Below are positions 11,060-22,030 of a stretch of 64,000 nt of DNA, in pieces. How positions within the stretch are numbered: position 1 is the first letter of the stretch; each line of letters starts with the position of its first letter. The stretch covers positions 16,210,479 through 16,274,478 of the forward strand of contig NC_092872.1 of assembly GCF_028372415.1 (NCBI RefSeq), read 5' to 3'. Origin of the DNA: Notamacropus eugenii. Lineage: Eukaryota; Chordata; Mammalia; Diprotodontia; Macropodidae. The position numbers and the translations under genes were made by a program. Under the pieces are notes generated by a model. That model saw nothing but the letters and a program-made list of their open reading frames with translations. It was not told the origin of the DNA and did no database searches.

Positions 11060-11995
11060 TGACTCTTTCGTATTTATCTATTTATGCTTCTTGAGTCTTG
11101 TGTTTGAATGTTACATTTTTTGTTTAGCTCTCGTCTTTTCATCAGGAATGCTGGGAAGTCCTCTATTTCATTGAGTCTCCATTTCTCCCCTTGAAAAATT
11201 ATTCTTAGTTTTGCTAGGTAGGTTATTTTTGGCTGACATCCAAGGTCCTTTGCTTCTGGAATATCATATTCTGAACCCTCCACTCATTTAATATGAAAGT
11301 TGCTAAATATAGTGGCATACCAAATGCAACTCCACAATATTTAAATTATTTCTTTCTGGCTGCTTGAAGTGTTTTCTCTTTGGCCTGAGTTTTCTGGAAT
11401 TTTGGTTATAATATTCCTAGGAATTTTCATTTTGGGGTCTCTCAGGAGGTGATTTTTAGGTTCTTTTAGTTTCTATTTTACCCTCTGCATCTAAAGATGT
11501 AAGGGCAATTTTCCTTTATAAATTCTTGAAAGATGATATCTAGGTTCTTTGATCATGGCTTTCAGGTAGTCCAACAATTCTTAAATTACCTTTTCCTCAA
11601 TCTACTTTCCAGTTCAGTTGTTTTCCCAAGGAGACAGTTCATGTTTACTTCTAATTTTTTCATTCTTTTGACTTTGTTTAATTGTTTTTTGCTGTCTCAT
11701 GGAATCATTGCCTGATTCTATTTTTTAAGGAATTATTTTCTTTAGTGAGCTTTTGGACCTCTTTCTCTTTGGTCAATTCTACTTTATAAAAATTCTTTTC
11801 TTCAGTGAATTTTGTACTTCCTTTCCATTTGGCCTATTGTGTTTTTTAAGGACTTTTTTTCCTTGAGGTAATATTTATACCTTTCACCGTTTGAGCAATT
11901 CTGTTTTTAAGATGCTATTCTGTTCACTGCCTTTTTTACCGTGCCACTTTCTTTGATAAAGAGGTTTGCTATCTATTTGTGATAGTTACTTTGAA
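11060..11995 (-). mobile_element. Antisense L1 ORF1 and 5' part
   Basis: The plus strand gives the reverse complement of an L1 ORF1 with its coiled coil: repeated 'ttttaaggaattattttc', 'ttcagtgaattttgtact' and 'ccatttggcctattgt' phrases (heptad-type repeats on the other strand). Before them come 'ggctgcttgaagtgttttct' and 'ctcaggaggtgatttttag'. It is L1-like by style and by the position of the coil-coding repeats. No frame is intact. Confidence 0.6.
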
Positions 11996-12074
11996 TAGCT
12001 GTCCTTTGGTAGAAAGGACCTGAGCTGATGACAGTAGGATAAGTGTCATCCAAAGGTGTCACTGAGTTATGATA

Positions 12075-12300
12075 AGAATATGTGTGTATATGTATGTAGG
12101 CATACATGCATGCATGCATTTATATATGTGTATATATTGGTATATACACATATATGTATATATGTGTTTATGTGTATATGTCAATATATATACATGTATA
12201 TGTATGTATATAATTCATTTTACTTGTTTATTTTTAATAATATTATATATAATATGTATATATATGTATATATATATATATATATATACATATATATATG
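12075..12300. repeat. TATG/TA-rich microsatellite cluster
   Basis: Alternating tatg, tgca and (ta)n units. The 60-80 codon open frames here are low-complexity artefacts rich in Y, I and C. Confidence 0.93.
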
Positions 12301-12402
12301 AAAAAGCCCACATATAATTCTAAGCCTATTTCCCTTTTGGAGATAAGAAGAAAGAGCAAATACCCAAGCACAACTCCCCATACAGGTGGAAATTGCAGTC
12401 TG

Positions 12403-12725
12403 CCCAGCTCACATTCCCTACTAGTAGATGAATAGTCCAATGCCTCCTGGATTGTTTCATAATAATAGGAAGAGCTGACACTGAAAGATCAAAGAGTGAT
12501 ATTATGAATGCTTGGCCCACCACCAGCCAGTTATCCTTGCAGTAACTTGCATTTCCTTCTTAAAACCTCAAAAGTCAAAAGTCAAAAGAATTGTGAGGTC
12601 CCACTTTCATGGTCTTATATTCATAATGAAAATCAAGAATAAACAAGCTTTTGCTCTTCTGCTCCACAGGAGGTTTCTGTTTTCTTTAAATTCACAACAG
12701 AATATCTGCATTATAATTTAACAAG
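12403..12725 (-). pseudogene. 28S rRNA-derived segment of chimeric retroposon B
   Basis: The plus strand is the reverse complement of about 320 bases of large-subunit rRNA (the conserved part just upstream of and including the peptidyl-transferase domain V region). Matches recalled from mammalian 28S, in order: 'cccagctcac.ttccctac', 'ataggaagagctgacac', 'gaatgcttggcc', 'agccagttatcc', 'cttaaaacc', 'catggtcttatattcat', 'gaaaatcaag', 'cttctgctccacaggagg'. The pattern of loss is mostly at CpG sites. It is not a functional rRNA gene: it is a fragment, it is diverged, and it is fused directly to SINE sequence at 12726. Confidence 0.87.
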
Positions 12726-12862
12726 TAGGTACTCTTTTGATCCTATTTTTACAACAGAGCAAATTGAGGCAGACAGGGGTTAAGTCCAGGATCACATAAC
12801 TAGCAAGTGTTTGAGGACAGATTAGAAAACAGCACTTTATCCACTGTGTCACCAAGTTGCAA
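12726..12862 (-). mobile_element. SINE head of chimeric retroposon B
   Basis: On the minus strand this begins with a tRNA-like head ('gcaacttggtgacacagtgg') and runs through 'cacttgctagttatgtgatc' straight into 28S sequence. It shares with chimera A the missing segment after 'ttaag', the phrase 'ccaggatcaca', 'aactagcaagtg' and 'ttttgatcct'. The fusion lies at 'acctactt', where both parent sequences contain CACCT. Flanks differ from those of chimera A. Confidence 0.78.
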
Positions 12863-14860
12863 AACCCAGTGTGTGTAACTCATGTATATTCCAGAATTGC
12901 TTATTTAAGAATACGGTATTGCTGACCAGTCTCAAATGAATAGCCAATGCAGGAAACACGAAAGTCTCAAGATTCCCTGCTAAGTGATGAGCATGGTATT
13001 CTGGTACTATATATTTGGTATCATAAATTTGATCCTATGTCAACCATCAATATTCTTAATGGAAGCTCAGAATCTGTGTGAGGGTGATATCATGGGGTTT
13101 CAGAAACAATTAAACTTTATTCTGGATTGTTTTTTTTTTAATAGAAAACTCAAAAGCTCCATATCTTGTATCACTCATCAGCAACACCTTTTTCATCAAC
13201 TGTGAAAATTTGGGAGCACCACTTGGATGTAATACATATAGTGAAGTTTTTATGCCATCTTTTGTGAACTCATAATTGTCTCTTGGGAAACTCAGCCTCA
13301 GCACACATTTGAGATCCTCAGTTGACTTAGAAATGGATGACTTATTTGAATAGTGGGAGGAGTGTTATAAGTATTTACTCATGATTAGCCTAAAGATGGC
13401 ATTTTTCCAATGAAAGTTGCTGGTGGCCATTACCTCAAAGTATACTACTTCCTTAGTTTATGTACTTAAAAATGATCCTAACCTTGGAACAAACTACCAC
13501 TATAGGTAGTGGTCATATGAAGGTTAGGAGGTCTCTGAGTGACAAATTCCAGTCATGGTTTTTACAAATAGAAAATTTTAATTGGAAATATCCCCCCCAA
13601 AAGGAATGGGAGATGGGTTTTACTTGCAACTTTTATATACAATTAATGAAATCAGAGTCATAGTTCTAAAGCTAGAAGTGACTTTAGTGGTCATTTTGTC
13701 CAACTTCCTCCTTTTATAGATGGCTAAAGTGAGGTCCCAAAAGTTGCTTTGACCAAAGAGGCTGTACTTGTCAAAGGCTACACAGGCAATATTCATAAGA
13801 ATCTTACTACAAAGCTAGTGTTCCCTTTGTTCCAAGTGATAAATTCATAGGCATGACCCATCACTTATCTCACTTTTCGAAATATATATACATACGTATG
13901 TAGTACCTCAAACCACAAAGAGGCTACTGTAGTCAGAAAGGCTAGCTAGGATACCACACAGAATACTCAAAACACCCTCTTGAAGAAAGAAAGTACATTT
14001 ATTCAAACATCATTACTCTCAAAAAAGTCACAGAATTGGAAGTGGACTGGCAATCTGTTCATAGTATGTATGTTTTCTCCTAACTGGTTAAAAAGAATTT
14101 GCTTTTCATTTACCAATGTACATCAGATTTGTTGGTTGTATTTTATTATGCAATCCCACAGACTAGGAATGTGATTTGTAGCAATATATCATTCATTATA
14201 TAAGAAAAACACAGGAAAAATTTTTTTAAATTTCTTTTAGAGCTCATTAAAATGGGATTTTGTCCAACTTCTATTTTCATCTTCTTTTAAAAAAAGACAA
14301 ATGAGCTCAAATAATCTGCATGAAGATTTCAGTGACATTTTCTTACTCCTAAATTTAAAGAGACATTAGGCTAACTTAGTAAAACCCAGTCGGTGATTTC
14401 CTCATTATGCTGTCTGGAAATATACTGGAACTCCTACTGAAAGAAATTCACAGGCATTGGGAAACAACCCTTAAGAATGACAAATAATTATTATTTTAAG
14501 TTGTTGGTATGTGAAAAGCGCCTAAGATCCCTAAGACAGAGTACAAAACTAGACATTACTGTTTCATTGACATTCTGCTCCTTTGAATTTTAAGATTTTG
14601 CCATGATAAAAAAAAGAGAGTGGAATAGTATGTAGAAAGTGAAGAACACTGAGGTGCCTATGTGAATAAATCAGGTTTTTTTCCCCCTTCAAGATCAAAC
14701 TTAGAAAATGCATTCATTGAATAGTGCCACAACTTTACAGTGACTGATGAATGAAAGGCTACTGTTTTTCTCATTTAAACACTCAAACATTAATTAAAAG
14801 AACTAAAGTATTTTTTTTGAGTGTGAAAACTCAGTGGGATATAAATTGTAATCATATACT
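12863..14860. other. No gene; one MIR-like remnant at about 13655-13830
   Basis: At 13655-13830, 'tagttctaaagctagaagtg', 'cattttgtccaacttcctcc' and 'gctacacaggcaat' resemble an antisense MIR-type element. The rest shows no gene, RNA or repeat signature I can name. Confidence 0.45.
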
Positions 14861-14864
14861 ACAA

Positions 14865-15190
14865 TAGAGCTAAAAGTCTAAAGACCTGGGTTAAAGTTCC
14901 AACTCTACCACTTACTTGTAATGTATTGTAATGGAACCAAGGCATCAATCTTTTCTATGTTTCCTTATCCACAAATTGGTGATAATATTATGCAGATCAC
15001 CAACGTCTCAGGCTTCATTTAATGAACTTTAATCAATCTTTATTTTCATTAAATGAATATTTATTATAATATCAAGTACCTACTAAGAAGTGAGATAACA
15101 TAGTAGACAGAGAGGCCAAATTGTCCTGGACTTAAGAAGACATTGGTTCAAGTTGTGTTTCTGACATATACTACCTGTGTGACTGTGGAA
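14865..15190 (+). mobile_element. MIR-type fragments
   Basis: At 14870-15000, 'aaagacctgggttaaagttc' and 'tttccttatccacaaattgg' match a sense MIR. A second SINE head fragment, 'acatagtagacagagaggcc', with 'gttcaagttgtgtttctgac', lies at 15088-15190. Confidence 0.6.
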
Positions 15191-15554
15191 AAGACTGTAG
15201 ATTACATATGAGTAGCTATCCCATTCTACATAAATGGAGCCATGGCTGTGCCAACACACACTCAGAAAGCATTTATGGTGGATTTTCCTGAGGGAAAGGA
15301 CCAATGGGAATGCTTTTCTAGGGTATACTTGCACTCTACTTTATATGCATACAGGGAGGGCATTTCTATATTCAAAATTCCCTGCACAGGGAAAATCAGA
15401 GATATGGACCAAAAAAAAATGACCTACTCTTCATTATCCTTGCAGAGAACTATGCTCTGTGTTAGAGGAGAGATGAAGTTTGAATAAGAAACCTTCCTTG
15501 CCCTGTCATAGTGCAGAGAGAGAAAAATGTAAAGAACTAACATAAATTATTAAA

Positions 15555-15960
15555 TGATTCAATAATCAATTGTTTAGCAAGGTACAAAATTAAGTGCTAT
15601 GTGAGGTCCAAGAGGAAAAGTGGTTACTTACTGAAGGTGATGGCATTTGTAATGCATTTTAAAGGTTGTATAAAGATTTAACAGGCAGAGAAGGGCAAAG
15701 AACATTTGAGGCAAAGCAAATACCTTGAACAAATGCATATGATATATATATATAAGTAAGAGAGCATGATGGCTGCAGCAGAGAATACATGAAAGAGAGT
15801 AACAAAGATGTAAAGACGGAAAGGTAGAGAGTAGCCAGAATCTGGAAGCCTCAAATGCAAAGTAAGGAAATTGGAACATTATTCAGAAAACCACAGGGAA
15901 TAACTGAATATTTTGAATAAAAAATGGATTGTCCAGATCTATGTTTAAGAAAGCTCTTTT
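15555..15960 (-). repeat. Ancient interspersed repeat
   Basis: Phrases such as 'aggcagagaagggcaaagaac', 'aggtagagagtagccagaatc' and 'ttgtccagatctatg' are in the style of a long, old mammalian repeat of unresolved class. Pieces of what look like the same or a related family appear at 8.1, 23.3, 29.05 and 46.6 kb. Confidence 0.35.
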
Positions 15961-16029
15961 CAGCCATAGACCATATTAACAGCAAGAATTATATAGATTT
16001 AAGGCTCTTAAAATTCCTTAGTAGACATT

Positions 16030-17065
16030 AGCTAGAAATTCACAACAAACTTACATGGTAGAGCCAGTTGGTATTATCACAGTTTGAGAGATAAGCAAAG
16101 TTAGAGTCAGAGATATTCATTAATTGATTAATAACAGCACCATGGTATCACAGGCAGCATTTAAATGCAATCTCTTCTGACCCCAAAGATGACGTTTTCT
16201 CTGCTACACTGTTCTGTACTAAGATGAATTAAGGATGAAGGGAAGATGGTGAAATTTGAAAATTATAAAAATAGTCCATATGGGTGGCAAAAGGAGCTCT
16301 CATAGGATATTATCTGCAAAAAAAAGGAGAGGCTGGCTATTAGAAGTGTAGTGGAGGTAGAACAGACAGGAATTAGTGACAGCCTGAGGGAGAGAGAACT
16401 ATTAAATGCTAATTGTTGAAGCTAATGCTATATATTTTTTCGAGGATCAGAAGTCATAAAATACATCAAGTTTGAAATGTAACTTGTCTTGAAGTATAAT
16501 TGTATGATTTTTTTAAGCAGGCCCATAACTTCTGTTCATAAGTTGGTGTTTATTTTTTTTTTCTTGAGGGTAGGGGAGATGAGAATTAAGTGCAAAAACC
16601 ATTTGGAGTGTGAATTCTAATAGAGGTTGGCTTACTTATTTTATTCCACAAGAGTTCATTCACTCCGTATCTCAATTATATTTGAGATTAAGAGTTGGCC
16701 ACAATTACATCTCCTTTCTGCATTTGTACACTTGCATTTTAAAGGATTGGGCTTTAGGCTTTAAGTGTTAATACTGTATAATTCAAATACTCCTAATCAT
16801 CTGTATTGGTAAAGCTGTCTAGAGACAATACTTGTTTAAACTTATGAGAAGGGATAGAATTTTGATCTGTGTTATCATTGGTGTAGGAAACTTCTAGATG
16901 AAAAAGTTTGGTACACTTTCTGCAAATTACAGTCTTGTGCGATGACCTATAACACTGAGAAGGTAAGTGACTTGTTCAGGGTCACATAGTTTTTAAGCAG
17001 TGGGACCTGAATTCAGATCTTTCTGGATCCAATATAAAATCTCTTTCTATTATGGCATGTTATCT
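16030..17065 (-). mobile_element. Two antisense MIR-type copies (16030-16220 and 16925-17065)
   Basis: The first has 'gttggtattatcacagtttg' and 'gcatttaaatgcaatctctt'. The second has 'gaaggtaagtgacttgttc', 'agggtcacatagtttttaag' and 'gggacctgaattcagatc'. The 700 bases between them hold nothing I recognise. Confidence 0.6.
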
Positions 17066-18084
17066 TTCTGCAGGCAAAAAGAATGGTAAAGATTGAAAAG
17101 GCATGTTTAGGGGAGTCAGGGTCCATCATGGTTGGTTTACATGAATGGACAAGCCAGAAAGAACAGGTTACGAGAGGTATATGCTAATATTGCTAATACT
17201 AGCATACTTGCTTCTGTGGAACTCTAGTCAGGCTAGGGATATTAACGTTATTTCCAGATAGAGAGATGGGAATTCAGAATATTTTTGGAAAAAAATATTT
17301 TGTACATGGAAATCATTTTTTAATCCTCACTTCAGTAGAACATAATAAAATTGAAAGCTCTTTACCCCCACTTCCTCTTAAGCATAGGAAAGCTCATGTC
17401 ATCCTATCCTAAAGTATATCTATCCATTTGTTTACCAATTTGACCATATTGTCTTTTAGATACCTCTGCTCTGAGGGCATAACTTATCTAATTATTCTAC
17501 CATCCCCATGGTTATAGTATGAAGAAGGAAGGCATTTTGGATTTCAAATCCCAGTCATGCTCTCATTTCTGGGCATTTGATCAAACTACCAAGGAACCTT
17601 ACAATCAGGTTTTTAACACTGGGCATTGTTCCTGGCCTTACACAGTTTAATAATTTAAAAAATACTCTCCCCACATAGCAAATGACTAAGGCTGATGTGG
17701 TCTATTGGAGAAAGGCTATTGACTTTAGAGTGACAGCCTTCAGTGTTGGTAGACCCTTATCAAGTAGGTAGCATTTTCCTATTACACTCTATGGGAATTG
17801 TAAAGGAAAATAATTTGATAGGTCTGTTTGTTGTTCTGTTTTTACAAAGAATGAATTAGAGGAAGAATATGTTTGGAAGAATTTTGTATGGCATTTCTAT
17901 TAATTCATGCCTATCCTTTGCTATAATGAAGAATATTTTAATGATCTGGTCATCTAGTTTGCAATTCCCAAATTCTCTGTCAGGACGTGTTTCAATAACA
18001 TTGGTCAATGTAATTCTTTATTCTTTTACTGAAAGTGGAAATGGCTTGAAGATAGTATTTCATTTAAGGATGATGATAATTTGA
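17066..18084. other. No gene recognised
   Basis: Unique-looking AT-rich DNA. The open frame 17869-18084 (71 codons, plus) shows no domain or signature. Confidence 0.4.
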
Positions 18085-18275
18085 AATGGAAACAGCCTAG
18101 TACAGTGGAAAATGTTCTGTGTTTGGCATCAGAGAAAATGAGCTCTAATCCCAGATTTGTGACTTATTACTTAGGTGTCCTTGGGCAACTTACTCTTTTT
18201 TTCTGGGCCTCAGATAATAGGAGGAATAGATTTTATGATCTTTACAGCTCTTTCTAGCATCAGATCCTAGGGTCC

Positions 18276-18278
<3 letters not shown>
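18085..18278 (+). mobile_element. MIR-type SINE
   Basis: A tRNA-like head 'cctagtacagtggaaaatg' is followed by 'gagctctaatcccagatttg', 'ccttgggcaacttactc' and 'gggcctcagataatag'. It ends at a long (AT)n tract. Confidence 0.75.

Positions 18279-18342
<64 letters not shown>
18279..18342. repeat. (AT)n microsatellite
   Basis: About 31 perfect TA units, likely length-variable between individuals. It sits at the 3' end of a MIR copy. Confidence 0.98.
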
Positions 18343-18345
<3 letters not shown>

Positions 18346-18735
18346 TAATGTCAAGTGGCATGGGCTATTCTCTTTCAAATTTCCCACAAGTGTTAGTTGA
18401 TTTCCCACATTTTAGTTTAAAATATGTCTTATACCTTACTTTAAGGAAGAACTTGGCATAGAAATCAAAGTGCTGCTTACCCTGCTTCCACTCTCAGCTC
18501 TCGACTTTTGACCAGTGCCAGATGTTCTTCTGTGTGCTCTGCTTTGTAGATACAAAAATTGTGACCTGTGGTCAAAATAGTTTCATCACCCATGTTTCAT
18601 TATAAAAGATATAAACATTTACAGGTTTGGAAATATTCAGCTAAATTTGGGATACAGACTTTTTCATACTTGTCAAATATAGACAAAACTCAGGCGAGGG
18701 AAGACAAGGTGCCATCTGTGAAGTTTCTGAGACAC

Positions 18736-19240
18736 TGCATCAGTAAGCATCCCAACATAGACAAGGGGCCTGCTACCACAGGTTCTTTGATCTGCTTCTC
18801 TGGAAGAAAAGGCAACTTTTGAGAGGTTAAAAATCACTTAATCAAGCACAGGTACTAGAGAAAATCAACATAAGAATTTCAGAGAAATCAAAAATCAGTG
18901 GACAGCACTTACAAATTGGCTGATCATTAACATACATACATCTTTACTAGAGAGGGAAGCACCAATATCAGGATTTTCAAAGTCAGGAGGCTGTTTAGTG
19001 GCTTCCCAGAGTCTCTCATCTGGCACATAAACCTTCTTCCAAAAATTAAGTCCCAAAGTAAAACCTCACCCTCAGAGTATTAATACACTTTTCAGAGCCA
19101 GAGGGCATGACCCTCTGACCCAGTGCCTCAAGTATCTGTCTTGTAGTTGACACCCTCCTGCAAAACAACTTCCCTTATCCAACTTCCCTCAATGGGCATG
19201 CCCATCAAGGGGTGGAGAATATTTTCTTTAATCACATTCA
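18736..19240 (-). mobile_element. Solo LTR of an endogenous-retrovirus-like element (copy 2)
   Basis: The reverse complement aligns with copies at 6970 and 58078. Shared landmarks: 'gatctgcttctctggaag', 'aatcaagcaca', 'ggctgatcattaacatac', 'acagagtctc'-type sequence, 'aaaacctcaccctcagagta', 'cagagccagagggcatga', 'aatgggcatgcccatcaag'. No internal retroviral region adjoins it. The ends are by alignment; no clear target duplication was seen. Confidence 0.65.
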
Positions 19241-19684
19241 AATAGAGGCATTATACTTCTTGATTATACTAAAACAAAAACAGCAAAAGATCCTACTTTG
19301 CTTGGCCTCACAGACACTTAGAAAGGGAAATGCAGAGATCATTTCTAGAACTTTCACTTTACAGCAGGGGTTGTTAGCATGTTTTATGTCATAGACCCTT
19401 TTGGAAGTCTGCGAAAATGTATGCACTCCTTCTTAGAATAGTGTATATTTTTTAAAACAATTCTAATTGAAGGAAATATCAAATTTCAGTCAGAAGCTAG
19501 TTAAATGAAGATAATAATTTTCCAATCCAAATGCATTGACTCCTGAGGTTTACTTCGTGAATTCCTTGCTCCATGGAGTGAAAGTGAAAAACTTTTGACT
19601 TAGAGTCTCTCTCAAAGGCAGAGTCCCATTCTCTTTGCTTTCAATGCATGCTCTAACATCATCTGGGATTCTGATGGTTAGATT
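19241..19684. other. No gene recognised
   Basis: Nothing nameable apart from a short segment at 19370-19420 ('gcatgttttatgtcatagac') of unknown nature. Confidence 0.4.
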
Positions 19685-19928
19685 TTTCATGTTGAGTCAT
19701 TCAGTCATGTGCAACTCTTCATGACTCTGTGGACCATACTCCTTTTAAAGTTTTCTTGGCAAACATAATAGAATGGTTTGCTATTTCCTTCTCCAGTAGA
19801 ATAAGGAAAAAGTTAAATATGTGACTTGCTCAGGCTCACATGGTTAATATCCGTCTGAGGCCAAATTTGAACTCAGCTCTTCCTGCTTTCAGTCCCAGTG
19901 CTCTAACCACTGAGCCACCTAGCTGCCT
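19685..19928 (-). mobile_element. Antisense tRNA-derived SINE, second marsupial type
   Basis: The reverse complement starts 'gcagctaggtggctcagtgg', continues 'gagttcaaatttggcctcag' and ends with the tail 'gaaggaaatagcaaaccatt', 'ccatactcc...', 'atgactgaatgactcaa'. This type has the 'ggagaaggaaatggcaaac' tail, also present at 31.1, 51.7 and 54.0 kb. Flanks 'gatttttcatg' (left) and 'gaattttttatg' (right) may be a decayed target duplication. Confidence 0.88.
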
Positions 19929-20779
19929 GAATTTTTTATGATAGTACAGAAGTTTTTCAATCCACCGACAACTCACATTTCCTGAGTTCTTTCAGATGTA
20001 CGAAGCTTTTTTCTTTCAAAACTGTGTGAGGTAGGTATAAGTATTATTGTCGCAATATTACAGACGGGGAGATTGAATTCTAGGGAGATTAAAGGGATTT
20101 GCTCATAAATATATTGTTAAGTAGTGTAAAAGAAAGAATGTGAAACTATGTTTCTCAATTCTAAATTCAGCATTGTGCCCAAAATCATGCATAAATCATT
20201 GACCTATTCTTTGGGAGTAGCTAATGTAATCAGCAAATATTAACTCTAAAAATCTATCCTGAAGTATTACACATTATGAAATCATTCCACATCACTGCTG
20301 ATTGTGCTGCTGATTGGTTTCCAAGGAGGTACTAACTGGGAAAGGGTAAGGAGAAGTAGAATATAGGATTACTGAAAACAGGTCAAGGTATAGCCTTTAG
20401 GATGGGTTGAAGGAGTTTAAGATGATGGAGCAAATGAAACCTTTAAGCTATAGTTACCATCATGAATTTAGCTTATTTGTTGAATACTTTGCAATCAGTT
20501 TTGCAAATAATAATCAATATTTTGCAGCCAATTGTTCTGAGAAAGGTACTTCAAAAATGATCAAAAGACTAATAAAAACTCACATGGTTATAGTGCTTTC
20601 AGATTTATAAAGCAAGTTATTTTACCACTTTGTGCCTCAGTTCCCTGTAAATAAGGAGTAATAATGAGGCTAATAATGTTTGCATAATTTACCTCAAAGG
20701 AATATTTGTGAAAAGGGCTTAGTTAACCTTAAAGTGCTACAGAAACGGTGCTATCAGTTTCCTGTTCCAATGCATGATT
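19929..20779. other. MIR remnants at about 20000-20150 (minus) and 20610-20750 (plus)
   Basis: The first has 'ctgtgtgaggtaggtataag' and 'attacagacggggagattg'. The second has 'tgtgcctcagttccctgta' and 'cttaaagtgctacagaaac'. No gene was found between them. Confidence 0.5.
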
Positions 20780-21295
20780 CATCTCTTACAAAAGTAACAC
20801 TCGAAGACTTCTAATGATCTCTGTCCTCTTCCATGTGGACACTCTCAAATGGGGCAGATCATAACATCTCCATCTTCTTTCTTGGGAAGCTCTTGTCCAT
20901 ACACTCCGATGATTCCTCCACAGAAAGTCCACCCAATGTGCTGAAGACCTTTCTCCAAGTATTTTCACATTCCAATGAAATGTCATCAATTTTTCTACTT
21001 GATTGGTCCACCTCCTTTTCAAATGATACATTCTTGGATGGAATGTTCCATGCTACTTTTTGCGTAAATCTAATCACTGATAATATGATGTAGCCTTTTC
21101 CTTTTGGTTCATATCCAATTTTTTAGTCACTTGGCATCATTCTGTGAATGCTATTGTTTATAAAAACTACGAGAATTCTGGCATTAAAAAGTGTCAGTGG
21201 ATTTTTGAAGCACTATGAAATTTTATAAATAAAATCCGTATTATTCTCTTTCTTCTCTTTAATTCTGGGACCAACTAATTGTCTATCTGCAGTTT

Positions 21296-21550
21296 GTCAG
21301 CATGATGTGTAGAGCCCTGGGCTTAGAATCAGGAAAGATAGGAATATGCCTCAGAAACTCACTGGCTGTGTGACCCTGTGCATGTCACTTAACTGCTCTT
21401 AGACTCAATTTTCCCATCTGTAAAATGAGAATAGTAATAATTAATAATAATAGCCCCTTCCTTAAGGAATTGTTGTGGAGATAAAATGAGATCATTTGTG
21501 TAAATCACTTTGCAAACCTTGAAGCATGATATAAAGGCCAGCTATTAGCT
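21296..21550 (+). mobile_element. MIR-type SINE in the RTE LINE
   Basis: Head 'gcatgatgtgtagagccc', middle 'ctggctgtgtgaccctgtgc', CORE 'tttcccatctgtaaaatgag', tail 'ttgcaaaccttgaagcatg' and 'ttagctatcatt'. It is nearly full length. Confidence 0.88.
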
Positions 21551-21754
21551 ATCATTCCAGTCCTTGTCCACGAAATAGCTCCTAATGGACTTCCAATTGT
21601 ATATTATGATTTGGAATGCAGGCATACTTCACCCATTTTTTCCCACTGTGCTGATTGGTAGACCAAAGTCTTTTGTGTCATTATAGTTCTCATTTTGAAA
21701 ATCCTGTTGTATTTTGAAGTTTGATAAAATCGGCACAATGTCATCTGTTAACAG

Positions 21755-22030
21755 GATGATTTGGAAGGGGAAGGAGAGGAAACAAATGCTTATTAAATGT
21801 CTACTATGTGTTAGGCACTGTATTAAACACTTTATAAATATGTCACTTGGTCCTCATAACAACCCCATAAGGTAAATATTATTATTTTTCTTATTTTACA
21901 GTTGAGGAAACTGAGGCAAACAGAAGTGACATGACTTTTGTAGAGTCACACAACTAATTTCTGAAGTTGGATTTGAACTTAGTTTTTCTTGACTTCAAGC
22001 CCAGCACTCTATGTACCACACCCCTTCACT
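21755..22030 (-). mobile_element. Antisense MIR-type SINE in the RTE LINE
   Basis: Reverse-order landmarks are 'tgcttattaaatgtctac', 'gtgttaggcactgtattaaa', 'cctcataacaaccccataag', 'tgaggaaactgaggcaaac', 'gagtcacacaactaatttc' and 'agcactctatgtaccacac'. Confidence 0.87.

Noticed and set aside
12056-12317. Overlapping 81-82 codon frames rich in Tyr, Ile and Cys
   Set aside because: They lie in a TA/TATG microsatellite.
12403-12725. A functional 28S rRNA gene
   Set aside because: Only about 320 of several thousand bases are present, strongly diverged and fused to SINE sequence.
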